In this document: in pieces, positions 47,626 through 59,762 of the stretch
Layout: every line of letters starts with the position of its first letter
How positions within the stretch are numbered: position 1 is the first letter of the stretch
Translations under genes and position numbers: made by a program
Assembly: GCA_021464415.1 (NCBI GenBank)
Contig: CM038464.1
Span: 50,016,783 to 50,080,782, forward strand
Source of the DNA: Lonicera japonica
Lineage: Eukaryota > Streptophyta > Magnoliopsida > Dipsacales > Caprifoliaceae
Direction of reading: 5' to 3'
Length of the DNA stretch: 64,000 nt
The notes under the pieces: generated by a model
Database searches by the model: none
What the model was told of the DNA's origin: nothing
The model's input: the letters and a program-made list of their open reading frames with translations, nothing else

Positions 47626-49230
47626 ATGTCCCAGTCAGAAAACACCCAAACAGACCCCTTGATAGCCTTAGTGGCTCAACAAACTGCTCTCCAGGTCCAA
47701 ATTGACAAATTGATAGCTCAAAGAAAATTCCCTTCGTACAGTTCAAGAGATGGATCGCCTCCGACCCCTGTTTCTGCATCGGCTCCCCCAGTCCCTGCGC
47801 GAATCCCAGCCATTGAAAGTCTGGGGGAACGCCGCCGGAGGTATAGGAGAAGTCGAGGCAGGCCCAGTGGGTCTGATGCCGACCAATCCAGTTCTGAACA
47901 AGGAGATTCTTATGATGAGTTTTCTGTTACAGCTCCCCCATCATCTCCAAAAAGAAATTCACAAGTTAATGTTGTTCGAGAAAGACGCTCTGAAGGAGAG
48001 GCTCAAAGACAAAGTGTAAGCAGAGGAGGTCGACCCCCCATTCCACCAATTTTAGAGACAAATGCTAGGCCTCGAGGGTCTGTGTTCGACATGATCTCGA
48101 ACAAGAGCTCTGTTGAAGAAGTAGAGCAGAGGCTCAGATCAAAAATGAAAGCCCAGCTGGCCGAAATGATGAAAACCATAGGCCACGTTGGGGGGAGCTC
48201 GGCAGCAACTCTGATAAGAAATTCTGAATCGCCGTTTATAGAGCACATCCAGACCTGTGTGGTCCCGAACAGATTCAAATTACCTCTTCTAGAGTCATAT
48301 GATGGCTCAACCGATCCAGTGGACCATTGGCAGCAATTTGGAAATATGATGGGGCTCCAGAATGTCCCAGATGGTATCATATGCAGGGCTTTTGTCACAA
48401 CTCTCAAGGGGGCAGCTCGGATGTGGTGCAACAGCCTATCTCCAGGCTCGATTCAGAGCTTGCACGAGCTTGGTACGAGGTTCGTAACTCATTTCCTGGG
48501 GACTAGAAAGTAGTCTAAGACCTACACCCACCTCTTCACAATCAAACAAAGTTCGAACGAAGGTCTGAAAGACTACGCTTGTCGATTCAACCAAGAAAGC
48601 CTCATGATCAACGATCTCAATGAAGGTGTGGCCGTAGCTGCATTTATGAACGGAATAAGCTCTCCCTACTGCTTAATGACCTTAGCTAGAATGGCTCCAA
48701 AGACCATGTCTGAGCTTCTGGACGAGGTCAACAAACAGATTGGGGTAGAAAAGACACTCCAAGGACGCAACCTGTCGGGATTTTCTGCTCTCTGGCCCCC
48801 TTCCAAGCGCCAGGGGGAACATAGCCCTTCTTCTGGCCAAGAGAGGGAGACCAAGAAGAACAAAAAGAATACCAAAAAGTTCAGATCTAGCAGGACAGAG
48901 CTCATCGGAAGTTTACTCCCCTTACAGCTCCACTAAGCGAGGTCTATGCCCAATTGGAACTAGGAGAGGTACCTAAGCCTAAAAAGATGAGCACTCCAGA
49001 GAGGAAGATGGACTCTACCCAGTACTGCCAGTATCACAAGGACCACGACCATGAAACTGATAATTGCTAGAAGCTCAAGGAAGAAATTGAAAAGCTTATC
49101 CAGCGAGGTTAGCTCCGACAGAACATAAAGAAAGAAAATGATGTTCCCCCAAAAGCCAATGGGAAGGAACATGCCAAAGAAATATTCATGATTGAGGGAG
49201 GTTCATCATTCTTTAGAAACAGCAACAGGC
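47626..49230 (+). pseudogene. gag region (disrupted)
   Basis: Starts at ATG 47626. A basic, serine-rich N-terminal part (RRRRYRRSRGRP) precedes the gag core (DHWQQFGNMMGLQNVPDG, about 48320-48375). A TAG at 48511-48513 interrupts the frame; the same frame then continues to 48936. After a frameshift near 48895, a knuckle-like YCQYHKDHDHETDNC lies at about 49020-49067, again followed by stops. Gag forms the particle that packages the RNA. Confidence 0.8.
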
Positions 49231-49351
49231 CTTGAAAGGCCTACATCAGGCAGGCTAAGTTTCCTGAGTACATAAGCAGAATTCTTTAGTTCGAGGCCCT
49301 CAAAGATGGCCAAGTACGAGGATCTCCAAGGTCACCTTCACTGATGCGGAT

Positions 49352-50023
49352 ATGAACGGGGTAGAGTACCCCCATGATGATCCGTTAGTAGTAACAACAA
49401 TGATAAGCAACCACAACGTCCATCGTATCCTTATCGACACAGGAGCGACCTCGAACCTCATGTATTACAGTGCTTTCAAAACGATGGATCTCACTAAAGA
49501 ACACTTGGTCCAATCGCCGGTCACACTGGTAGGATTCTCTAGGGAAAAGACAAGGTCCTTAGGGGTAATCAACCTTTCAGTAACTCTAGGGACGGCTCCA
49601 AAGCAGGTCACGACCATGGCAGAATTCCTAATTCTTGACTCAGCTCCTCATTACAATGTTATCTTAGGCAGAGGAACCCTCAACGAAATCAGAGCTGCCA
49701 TATTAACCTGCAGCTTAACCATGAGGTTTCCAACCCTTCATGGGATCGGGGAGGTCAGAGGTAACCAAATGGAGGCCAGACACTGTCAATTCGGAACCTT
49801 GAAAGAAGTCAAAACCACGGAGATCGCCACCGTAGAGCTCGAGGTAACAACTACTGAAGGGGTGAACAATACAGGAGAATCCACCACCTCTAAGAGATTG
49901 GAAATTGATACTCTGGACCCCCAAGATGAAGAAAAAGGGCTCAGGGGAAAGCCCGTTGAAGATCTGAAAGACTTGCTTTTGGATCCTTCAATACCTGAAA
50001 GGGTGCTCAAAATCAGCAACTAA
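49352..50023 (+). pseudogene. Aspartic protease domain
   Basis: A 223-codon open stretch with the protease signature LIDTGATSNLM (about 49432-49464) and VILGRGTLNEI (about 49660-49692), as in Gypsy polyproteins. The frame here is intact but isolated from the gag frame by stops upstream and from reverse transcriptase by a frame change near 50030. Only the remnant of a polyprotein. Confidence 0.8.
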
Positions 50024-50039
50024 CTCAACTCGGAGGTCA

Positions 50040-51292
50040 GACGGGAGCTCTCTCAATGCTTTAGAGCTAACGCTGATGTTCTTCGCGTGGTCCCATGATG
50101 ACATGAAAGGGCTCAACCCGGAGGTCATGGTGCACAGGCTCAACGCTGATCCGGCCTTCAAGTCCGTAAGGCAGAAAATGAGAAACTTTGCAGCAGAAAG
50201 GAATCTGGCTGCCAAAGAAGAAGTCCAAAAATTGCTTCAAAACTGGTTTCATTATGGAGGTCCACTACCCAAAGTGGCTTTCCAATGTGGTACTTGTGAA
50301 GAAGTAGAGTGAAAAGTGGAGAATATGTGTGGATTTCAAAGACCTCAACAAGGCTTGTCCAAAAGACAGTTCTTCACTCCCGAAGATTGATCAGCTCGTG
50401 GATGCGACCACTGGGCATGAAATGCTAAGCTTCATGGACGCTTATTCTAGATATAATCAGGTAAGGATGGCCCCTGAGGACGAAAAAAAGACATCTTTCA
50501 TCACCAATGAACTTACTGCTACAAAGTTATGCCATTTGGTTTGAGGAATGCAGGAGCTACCTATCAAAGGGTGATGAACTCCCTGTTCAAAGAACAGATA
50601 GGCCGGAATATGGAGGTCTACGTTGACGACATGCTCGTCAAGAGCCTTAAGACTTCCAACCTTCCGACCTCAATGAAGTTTTTTCCATACTTAGACAAAA
50701 TGGTATCTCTCTCAACTCAGCTAAATGTGCTTTTGGGGTAAAATGTGGCAAATTTTTGGGCTTCATGTTAACACAAAGGGGAATCGAAGCTAACCCCGAG
50801 AAGATACAAGCTCTAATTTACATGAAATCTCCCACCAAACCAAAGGAAGTCCAGAGCTTAGCAGCTCGAGTGGCAGCCCTTAACAAGTTCATCTCTAAGG
50901 CTATTGATAAATGCCACACATTCTTCAAAACTCTGAAAAAGGCCTTCGAGTGAACGGAAGAATGTGAGCTCGCTTTTCAGCAGCTCAAGCAATACCTCGA
51001 AGCTCCTCCTTTATTGAGTTCTCCAAAGAATAGTGAAATTTTCTGCCTTTACTTGGCTGTTTCCCAAACGGCGGTCAGCTCAGCCCTCATGAGGAACGAA
51101 GAGGGGGCACAACTCCCTGTCTACTACACGAGCCGAGCTCTGCACGCGGCCGAGCTTAATTATCTAAGGTTGGAAAAATTGGCATACGCTTTTCTCATCA
51201 CTTCTAAGAAACCGAGGCCCTACTCTCAAGCCCATGCCATTGATGTACTCACAGACCAACCACTACGACGAATTCTTGACAAACCAGATTAG
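50040..51292 (+). pseudogene. Reverse transcriptase and RNase H (disrupted)
   Basis: Pieces in order: FAWSHDDMKGLNP (about 50083), the DFKDLNKACPKD block (50332), SFMDAYSRYNQV (about 50430), MPFGLRNAGATYQRVMN (50529) and the catalytic YVDDMLVKS (50619-50645). Then come the thumb (GFMLTQRGIEANPEKI) and RNase H blocks (PVYYTSRALHAAELNY, VLTDQPLRRIL). Frames change near 50312, 50520 and 50660-50740, with a stop at 50951-50953. Confidence 0.85.
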
Positions 51293-51334
51293 TCAGGAAG
51301 GTTAGTTATCTGGGCTGTAAAACTTGAGCAATTT

Positions 51335-51950
51335 GTGATCAGTTACAAACCACGGGTGTCAATCAAAGGGCAAGCTGTGGCTGACTTCATAGCCGAGTTT
51401 ACTTACACAGAGGAACAGGTTGCCGAACTTCTAAAGCTACTGCCAACAGTAGACTCAAGCGCTTCGAGCCCTTCTACCTCAATAGGCTTGATGCCAGAAA
51501 TCCCAGTGTGGATACTCCACGTAGATGGAGCCTCCAAGTCTCAAGGTTCTGGAGCTGGTCTAGTATTGATCACCACTGAGGCTAACACATTGGAGATAGC
51601 CCTCAAGTTCCTTTTCAAGGCATCAAACAACGAAGCAGAATACGAAGCTATCATAGCAGGTCTGAGGATTGCTGGAGACTTGGGGGCAAAACAGATGGTG
51701 GTTTACAATGACTCTGCAGTCGTAGTTGGCTAAATACTGGGCCACAACATGGCTAAAGAAAATCACATGGCCACTTACCTGGCTAAAACTCAAATGACAG
51801 CTCGAAAGTTTACAAACGTGGTATTCATCAAAGTTTCCCGAGCTCAGAATAACAAGGCAGACCGCCTGGCCAAGCTAGCTTCATCAACAGAGGCACCAAG
51901 CGGTGTCCACATTGAATATTTGGAAAGCAAAGCCATCAATGAGCTTGAAG
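51335..51950 (+). pseudogene. Second, archaeal-like RNase H domain
   Basis: WILHVDGASKSQGSGAGLVL (about 51508), FKASNNEAEYEAIIAGLRIA (about 51616) and VYNDSAVVVG (about 51702) give the D...E...D pattern of a type I RNase H distinct from the first one. A TAA (51731-51733) interrupts it. KADRLAKLAS follows at about 51858. A second RNase H between RH and integrase defines the Tat lineage. Confidence 0.85.
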
Positions 51951-51959
51951 AAGTGGATG

Positions 51960-53222
51960 CAACCCCAGTACAAGTCTGCAAGTGCTGTATTGACCCAATT
52001 TTAGACTACATCACAAATGGAGTTTTGCCAGAAAAAAAGAAGATGGCCAAAAGGATCAAATACATCTTCAACAGATATGTAATCATAGAAGCAACCCTGT
52101 ACAAGAGAGGGTATGTTCTTCCTTTCTTACTCTGCCTACACCCCCATCAAGCTCAGGCAGCCCTATTAGAGATCCATGAGGGGTTGTGTGGCGGGCACCC
52201 GACAGCTCGTTCCTTAGCTCTCAAAGTTTGACGACAAGGTTACTTTTGGCCAACCATCCTACAAGATGCCAAACAACTAGTAAAGAAGTGTGACAAGTGC
52301 CAACAGTTTGCCAATGTCCAATAGCTCCCATCAGAGCTCATGACTCCTGTCAGCAGCCCATGGCCTTTTTCTCAGTGGGGGATGGACATTGTTGGTCCTT
52401 TCCCCTTGGGTAAAGGACAGACCAAGTTCGCAGTTGTAGCCATTGACTACTTTACCAAATGGGCTGAGGCAGAAGCATTGACCACCATCACCACTATGAA
52501 AATTCAAAGCTTTGTATGGAGAAATATCATCTGTCGTTTCGGCCTCCCAAAGATTCTAATCACTGATAATGGCAAGCAATTTGATTGTGATCTCTTTCAG
52601 AAATTTTTGTGAAGATTATGGAATAAAGAATCACTACAGTTCGCCTGTTCATCCCCAAGCAAATGGCCAAGCAGAAGTCACCAACAGAACTCTCCTGAAC
52701 TCGCTGAAAAAGAGACTCGACGATGCTAAGGGAAATTGGTCTGAAGAACTCCCCTCAGTTCTTTGGGCTTACAGGACTACGATCCGAGGGCCTACGGGAA
52801 AAACTCCTTTCTTTCTGACCTATGGAACTGAAGCGGTGATTCCAGTAGAAATAGGAATGCCAACATACAGAATCAACCATCATGACCCAGCTTGGAATGA
52901 CGAAGGACTCTTAGCCAATTTAGACCTCCTCAAAGAAAAAAGAGAACAAGCTCGGATTAAAGAAGAAGCCTACAAAAGGAACATGGTCAAAAGTTACAAC
53001 AAAAGGGTCAGGAACCGAAGCCTAACTGTGGGCAACTTGGTGCTCCGAAAAGTCATTCTAGCCACTAAAATTTCTCAAGATGGGAAGTTAGGTGCCAAAT
53101 GGGAGGGTCCATATGTGGTGACCAAAGTCAGCAGACCTGGTACCTACTACTTAAGAACCATGGATGGAATGGAGCTCATGAGGCCATGGAACATAGAGCA
53201 CCTCAAGAGATACTATCATTGA
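51960..53222 (+). pseudogene. Integrase (disrupted)
   Basis: The HHCC zinc region (H...HEGLCGGH...CDKCQ, about 52160-52305) has a stop at 52229-52231. The catalytic D,D,E lie in WGMDIVGPFP (about 52378), ITDNGKQF (about 52559) and NGQAEVTNR (about 52661). The frame shifts near 52605. The C-terminal part is open to 53222 and ends MRPWNIEHLKRYYH, typical of Tat integrase ends without a chromodomain. Confidence 0.85.
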
Positions 53223-53224
53223 AT

Positions 53225-54320
53225 GAAGTACTTTGTAATCTTGTAATGACTTGCTCCGAAGAAAAATATATGAAATTTTACTTTGGTATACCGTTATTTA
53301 CAAGAAGCAAAACTCTCACAAAGAGGTTAGCAATACGCTGAAGAGGCTATATAAAAAAATGAAAAAGCTGTCATAATTTGCTTAAGTCAAAAGAAGGCAT
53401 GACATTTCTGTAGACTTAACCAAAAAGCACAAGTTTTCCTTTTATACATCAACGACCTTGAAAAAATTCCTACTGCTATGTAAGTCAGCCACCAAGCATA
53501 TAACGTCTAAGTGCAGACTTGCTGAGAGCTGAAAAATTCCTCTAATTAAAGAGGTCAATTTGTTGGTGCATAGCTCTCTTACATGAGCACACTTACACTC
53601 TGAGGAGTCTAACTGGCATTCGGAAGGAATCTTATAAAATTTGCTTAAAGTCTAGGGGACACAACCCTTATAGACTTAGCCAAAATAAGAATAATTCCTT
53701 ACGTACAAATGACCCAATAAAAATCTATTGCACGCCAAGTCCCTTCTGGGAAACTACCAAAAGACCTCTAACACAGGCATCTTTACTGGGTTTATTTTAT
53801 CTCTTTTGCCTTTACTGTTTTACTTTGAGTATGGGGGAAAAAGGATAACCATTCATATATGGCTTGTTTAATCTCACAATAACAACTCAAAACAAAACAT
53901 AAAAAGAGCACACAGAAGATAAAAAAAAAATTCTAAAACAAAACTTGTTTATTTACTGATGAAATGAGATGTTACAGGTGGAATATCTACGAAACACTTG
54001 TTTAAAGAACATATCTACGGAACACTTGTTTAAAAAACAAAACCATCACTAGAGGTGCATACATTGTCTAGGCTAAACGGTATGCTATTGAATGATAAGC
54101 AGATATATGTTGGACCCCTTATTTGCAAACAAAAAGATATGAAAGTGAAGGGGTAGATAACTTATCTAATCAAAGAAAAGGCTGAAGAATCCGAAGATCA
54201 TCAGCACCAAAATTCAAAATAGTACTTAAATCAGAAGAAGAATAATCAGAAAAATCATGGCGAATATCCCCTAAAGTTGTCCAGTCAGGGCTCGTTGTTT
54301 GGGTAAAATCCGTAACAAAA
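53225..54320. other. Non-coding 3' interior of the retrotransposon
   Basis: No protein-like frame is seen. It contains a short direct duplication of 'atctacg.aacacttgttta' (53987 and 54011) and other low-complexity text. Confidence 0.5.
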
Positions 54321-54325
54321 TCATC

Positions 54326-54857
54326 TTACGAATATTGCGATAAAAAACCGTCCGAGGCAGCCTGGTAAACGGCGTCCAAGGTAGCCTGGTCATAGGACCG
54401 ATTCGGAAATGACGGCAAATCCACTTCAGTCAAAAGAGCCCCATTTTCTATAAGATTTGTGTTAGTCGAAAGGATATCCTGTACACCCTCTTCCGACATA
54501 AAGAGCCTTAAAAAACTTCCAAGAACAGGTTCTAAAAGATTCACGGCAGACGGAATAACATCAGGCACGTTATTTTCTATCGACGAAAGGAACCCCGAGG
54601 AACCTCGAGGAGGAGCAAAGGAGCATAACGGGTTAACGCAGGAAGACCCTCCTTCTAACCGAGCCTCTAATGCCGTCACCTCGTACTTGTAACTCTTCCA
54701 CCTTCTGTTCAAGAGAAGGAAGGAGAGCAGTGGCTTCAAAAAGAAATGAATTGAGAGTCTCAAGATATTGATGTTCGAAAATATTTTGTAAAATATCTGC
54801 AAAACTCTTCACCCCGAAAATAGTGAAGATTGTGCGATAATCCTGATGACTAATCAC
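54326..54857 (-). pseudogene. Antisense ORF of the Tat retrotransposon (frameshifted)
   Basis: Minus-strand frames 54633-54857 and 54326-54700 look like two halves of one reading frame. The first has a helix-rich, coiled-coil-like section (LFEATALLPSLEQKVEELQ); the second continues with TALEARLEGG and a tail rich in acidic and hydrophobic residues (LPSFPNRSYDQATLDAVYQ). Tat-lineage elements are known to carry extra ORFs, some antisense, between integrase and the 3' LTR. The function of these is not established. The frame change near 54680-54700 suggests decay. Confidence 0.5.
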
Positions 54858-55321
54858 ATTTCAAAAAAATTGCGCATATTCATACCATGGTTGACATAAT
54901 CACAAGAAGAACTTGTACAACAGAAGGTATTCAGTATACTTGTGATTTACTTTCCCTTATTCATTGGTATCCCCTGTAAAAGGTATAAGAAGAAGTTGGA
55001 TTTTGAGGGAGATGACAAGAAAGAGGGGACAAGAAGTATCTAGCATTGAAAGAATCCCGAAGACGAAAATCTGTCTTCTTAAAAAGTCAAAATATATAGC
55101 GCCCCCCGCGTACATCTAGACTACACCGCCCTAGATCCCTCTTTGATGTCGCTATAGGGGAAGAAAATGTGTGTATGATGTTGATGCTGCGATTTTGACA
55201 TGAAGGATTCGGGCTTAAGACATCACGAACATCAGAGCTCAGAGCTACTACTAGCTCCCGGGTTGAAGGATATCCTCACAAATCAGCTCATCCGAGCTAA
55301 ATGATAAGGATATGGGGCAAT

Positions 55322-56193
55322 TGATGAGGTTAAATACTAATTTTACCATTGACCTACAAAGGTAATTTAACACTTTTACCTCCAATAAAATCCTATTTTT
55401 ACCTCCAGTAAAATTCCATTTTTTACCTCCAGTAAAATCTCATTTTTACCTCCACACCTACTACACCTACCACACCTCCACCAAAAATTACCTTTTTGTC
55501 ATTCTACATTTACCTATAAATACCCCCTCATTCATCCATCCAAAGACACACCAAAAAAATATATCTTCTTTCTCTCTCAATATCCATCCATCTCTTCTAA
55601 GAGATATAAAGCCATTGGCAATATAAATAAAAGCCAATTTTTGAGGGTCTTATACTCTCTCTTTTCATACCCCAAAAAATATCAATCCTTATACACTCTC
55701 TCTCCTACACAGTTTATTATTTATTATGTTGAAATATTTGTAATCCTAATTCTATACTTATAAATAGAATTAAGGAAATTATAGAAAGAAAGAGAGAGAT
55801 TGGTAGCTTGTATTATCATCCAAATTGATTGCCTTTGAGTTAATACAAAGCAAGCACACACAAAAGGAGGACGTACTGCCGGACTAGCATAAAGCGCTAC
55901 TGGGGGAACCTACCTTAATAAAAAATGTCTCGTGTTCATCTTCGTTTTTAATTAGTTTACTGTTCACATACACGGTGGTACTGTTCACAGTCACTGTTCA
56001 CATATACGGTGGTACTGTTCATAAGTCATTGTTCACATATACGGTGATACTATTCATAATCACTGTTCACATATACGGTGGATACTGTTCACAGTCACTA
56101 TTCACAGTTACAATCTATCATTAAACCTCTAATCCACCATTATTCATTGATTGATCGTTCGTTAACTATCTGTTCTAGATTTTGACACCATCA
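55322..56193 (+). repeat. 3' LTR
   Basis: 872 bp, TG...CA, alignable throughout with the 5' LTR but with numerous substitutions and small indels. The ACTGTTCACATA(T/C)ACGGTG units near 55967-56090 are present in more copies than in the 5' LTR. A purine-rich AAGGATATGGGG just upstream is a weak polypurine-tract candidate. Confidence 0.95.
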
Positions 56194-56408
56194 ATAATGT
56201 TAAAGGCAATCAAGCAAAATAGAGTTTGATATACATACCATTACAATCAGCTTTTGAATGAAATTCTAATTAATGCTAAAAGTTTTGTAGTTTTAATATA
56301 ATTTATTAAACAGCCTCATTCTTGGCAAGTTTGTTATGAAGGAAGATTAAAAATTTTATACAAAACACATAATTCAACACAAATTCAAAATTGTTTAATT
56401 ATTTTAGC

Positions 56409-57075
56409 AAATAAAGTAGAGTTTGAATTTACTTGGAATAATAGTTCTAATATAAAAATATACGGAGTTATACACTTATACTATTTTATTTAATGTAAAT
56501 TTAGCTTAAAATCTTTATTTAATTATTTTAACCAAATAAAGTAGAGATTGAATATATTTGAAATACTAATACTAATATAAAAATATATAGAGTTATATTA
56601 TTTTATTTAACGTAAATTTAGCTTAAAATCTTTATTTAATTATTTTAACCAAATAAAGTTGAGTTTGAAACTATTTGAAATACTAATACTAATACAAAAA
56701 TATATTAGGTTATACTATTTTATTTTTTGTTTAAATTGTTTAATTATTTTAGCCAATAAAGTAGAGTTTGAATTTATTTGGAATAATAATACTAATACAA
56801 AAATATATGGAGTTATACACTTATACTATTTATTTAATCTAAATATAGCTTAAAATTCTTATTTAATTATTTAACCAAATAAAGTAGAGATTGAATATAT
56901 TTGAAATACTAATACTAATATAAAAATATATAGAGTTATATTATTTTATTTAATGGAAATTTAGCTTAAAATATTTATTTAATTAACCAAATAAACTAGA
57001 GTTTGAACCTATTTGAAATACCAAATACTAATATAAAAATATACGAAGTTATACTATTTTATTTAATGTAAATCT
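56409..57075. repeat. Tandem array, six monomers in a two-by-three higher-order pattern
   Basis: Monomers of about 103-125 bp start at 56409, 56534, 56651, 56754, 56877 and 56989, each opening with AAATAAAGTAGAGTTTGAA or a close variant and ending 'tttatttaattattttaacc'. Monomers 1 and 4 share TTATACACTTATAC; 2 and 5 share GATTGAATATATTTGAAATA; 3 and 6 share GTTTGAA-CTATTTGAAATA. So the array is a duplication of a three-monomer unit of about 343 bp. Confidence 0.85.
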
Positions 57076-57079
57076 TAAA

Positions 57080-58119
57080 TTTTTTGTTTAAAATCAAGGG
57101 TGATATTTATCTTCATAAAAAAAAGAAGAAAAAATACTTAAGTTATTCATACTTTTATATATAGTATATATATATATATATATAAATTTTGGTCTACAAT
57201 TTATTTGTACTTATTTTATTGGTTCATTTAATGGAAGTGTAATTGATATTTATTTATAGAATATGCAGGTTTTATTGTTTTCGTTATGTAGCTCAAATTT
57301 AGTTTTGTGTAATTTTTTGTTGATTAGTAAAATACGAAATGTTGTGGTCGCTATGTTGGTACAATAGTTTTCACTAATTCAATAGCGTAAGAAATAAACA
57401 GTGAATTGATTGTTTAGTGGCAATATGTAGTTGCATAAATTTAAATTGAATTTTGTGCCACATAGAGGACCTTGAATTTATCAAAAAAATTACAACTTTT
57501 GTTTCTAATACTTTTATTTTAGCGACGACAGATGTTAGCATTCGAATTTTTATTTACATGCTTCCAATAAGCTCATCTAAGTGGGGGTGAGATGAAACCA
57601 TTCTTACATTGTAATAAGAAGAATATTATAAGTTTATTTAAGAACACCAAATATAATTAAGACCAAATTTAAGAAACATTTTCCAAAACGCTATTTACCA
57701 GAACTAATAAAATAAAAGTCTCAAAATATTTTACTTCAAAAATTTTAGAAAGACATGCAAATGATCAGAAGAATATTTACGCACATGGTAAAAAAATATA
57801 TATCGGTTAGAACGTAAAATATAACTAAATTCAACCTTACCACAATAAATTATTTAATGAATAACTGAAATATAGCTTCACACAAAAATTCTTTTAAAGA
57901 GATATTTTTATCTAAAATAATTTGACATTATGTGACAGGCGAATTTCATATATGAACCCAGGTTTTAACTAACATAATAGCTACAGCCCATCCCATGAAA
58001 AACCAAACACAGCTAATTATGTTATAAGCATGCTGGTTTAGCCCAGCCCATGAGATCTTAGTCCAATTGCAATGCTCGTATCAAACAAGTAACGAATCTT
58101 TGCTTTATCTACTTGGTTG

Positions 58120-58120
<1 letters not shown>
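57080..58120. other. Intergenic AT-rich DNA
   Basis: No gene seen. It includes a TA microsatellite (57165-57183). Text near 57960-58080 is of ordinary intergenic type. Confidence 0.4.

Positions 58121-58123
<3 letters not shown>

Positions 58124-58175
<52 letters not shown>
58124..58175. repeat. CT dinucleotide microsatellite
   Basis: About 26 uninterrupted TC units. Likely length-variable. Confidence 0.95.
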
Positions 58176-58177
<2 letters not shown>

Positions 58178-58179
58178 CT

Positions 58180-58715
58180 AAATAGGAATGCTAACTAGCA
58201 CTCTATTACATTTTGACCTTTTTATAATGGCTGTTATGTACACCCACTCCTCACACTCATTTATCACGGACTCGCCCAATATAAACTAAGTGGGGTCATG
58301 GGCAAAAAAATTAACACAAGCTCGTTTTATATGGAGCGAATGCATCTGCAAAGACTCAGTTATTACTAAGCTAAAAAATACAAGGATCAGTTATGTTGAA
58401 GTGAGTGGAGTTTCATACCCTTTTTAGCATTTCTACTGATCTAGGTGGAGAGGAAGCAAGTGGCCATGGAAGAATATGTTGTTTGCTAGAGTTAAGTTAA
58501 TGGAGAATGAATGGACAGGCTTGGCCTTGTCAAATGTGGACAGGTAGGTGGATAGAGAGGGAGAGAGAAAAGGTAGATGTGCAGAAAGAGGGAATAGGGT
58601 GTTTGTGGCAGGAATAGGGTGTTTGTAATAACAATAATGAAAATGGTAATGCTTGTAATAAAGAGGGTGAAACCAAGATATTTGTAGAGTGTACACAACA
58701 ACTAGCTTTTTTATT
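58180..58715. other. Intergenic DNA
   Basis: No supportable gene. A 17-bp phrase (GGAATAGGGTGTTTGT-) is doubled at 58591 and 58611. A minus-strand open frame here is low in complexity and not protein-like. Confidence 0.4.
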
Positions 58716-58847
58716 AGGGTGGTGCTATTGTCAACCCCACAAACTACTTGCTTTCACTCCCACTGAAAAAAAGTTATAAACTTCTATTTCCACCACACTC
58801 AATTAATCATTTTCAACCAACTAATCACTCATTAACATTAATTATTC

Positions 58848-58965
58848 ATCATCATCATCATCATCATCATCATCTTCCTCTTCCTCTTCCTCCTTTTCTT
58901 TTGTTCTTCTTCTTCCTTTTCCTCCTCTTTTTCTTCTTCTTCTTCTTCTTCTTCTTCTTCTTCTC
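58848..58965. repeat. CAT and TTC trinucleotide arrays
   Basis: A run of about 9 CAT units is followed by imperfect and then perfect TTC units (58929-58965). The encoded frame is poly-His and poly-Phe/Leu and is not a gene. Confidence 0.9.
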
Positions 58966-59279
58966 TATGATTTTTACTCAATGGTTAATAATTAACAAAA
59001 ATTCAGATATAATTAACACATTCTATCTCATTCAATTCATTTCAAAAGCCAACAAAAATTCAAAAGTAATTCACAAAAACACACAAAATCTCCATTGACG
59101 TCACACAAAAAAAATTAAATTTTAGAGAATGGTAGAGAAGAAGCGAATCAAGGATTGTCAAGGTTAAAAAAACCTAATGAATTAGAGATATGTTTGTTTT
59201 TATTATGTTTAATGTTTATTTTCTTTAGTTAATATCAAAAAAAATATTGTACCAACAAAACGAATTAGAGCATTAGAAC

Positions 59280-59645
59280 AAGTTACCTTGGTTACGGGAA
59301 ACCAAAATTGGAGCACTTGTTCGGTTTTTGGTACCCAAATGTGTAATTTGATTATATTCCAGACAACTTTGGTCCAAGGAGACCGAGCAATTTGATGAAC
59401 TTCGATCCTAGAAAATCGAAATTATCCAAAATACTCGGTTGTTAGAGACCGATGTAAGATCCCGAAAGCTGAAAATATAGTCCAAAATACTTCGGTTATG
59501 AGGGACCGATGAAGTGGATGAACCCCGGTCATAGGGAACCAAAATTATTCTTAATACTCGGTTGTTAGAAGGCCGATGTAAGGTCCCGAGAGCTAAAATA
59601 TGATACGAGAAGACCTCGGTTGTAAGGGATCAAGGAGTAGATGGA
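59280..59645. repeat. Diverged tandem repeat, about 123 bp
   Basis: ATACTCGGTTGTTAGA followed by CCGATGTAAG-TCCCGA-AGCT occurs at about 59429 and 59553. Further CGGTT-GGGA-CGA phrases before and after suggest older units. Lies inside the TIR element. Confidence 0.6.
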
Positions 59646-59680
59646 TGCAAAAATTTAAAAACCATTATTGAAAAGAAGAA

Positions 59681-59762
59681 GAAGAGAAGAAGAAGAAGAA
59701 GAAGAAGAAGAAGAAGAAGAAGAAGAAGAAGAAGAAGAAGAAGAAGAAGAAGAAGAAGAAGA
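59681..59762. repeat. GAA trinucleotide microsatellite
   Basis: About 25 GAA units. They could pair with the TTC array about 740 bp upstream in the same element, strengthening a foldback. Confidence 0.95.

Larger units (their letters stand above)
46707..56193 (+). mobile_element. Full-length Ty3/Gypsy LTR retrotransposon, Tat lineage, decayed
   Basis: A 9,487-bp element with TG...CA LTRs at 46707-47556 and 55322-56193 and a 5-bp duplication ATAAT (46702-46706, 56194-56198). A primer-binding site follows the 5' LTR by 3 bases. Order inside: gag, protease, reverse transcriptase, RNase H, a second (archaeal-like) RNase H, integrase, then about 2 kb holding an antisense ORF. The order RT-RH-aRH-INT with two RNase H domains is the mark of the Tat clade. 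Stops and frameshifts occur in every domain except protease and the C-terminal integrase part, so it cannot move on its own proteins. Confidence 0.93.

Noticed and set aside
48003..48431. Minus-strand frame of 142 codons in gag
   Set aside because: Complement of the gag core; no independent evidence.
54459..54692. Plus-strand 77-codon frame in the 3' part of the retrotransposon
   Set aside because: It is the complement of the better-supported antisense ORF and lacks protein-like features.
58433..58701. Minus-strand frame of 87 codons
   Set aside because: No family resemblance, and the region carries a short direct duplication.
58748..59098. 116-codon frame with His and Phe runs
   Set aside because: Created by CAT and TTC microsatellites.
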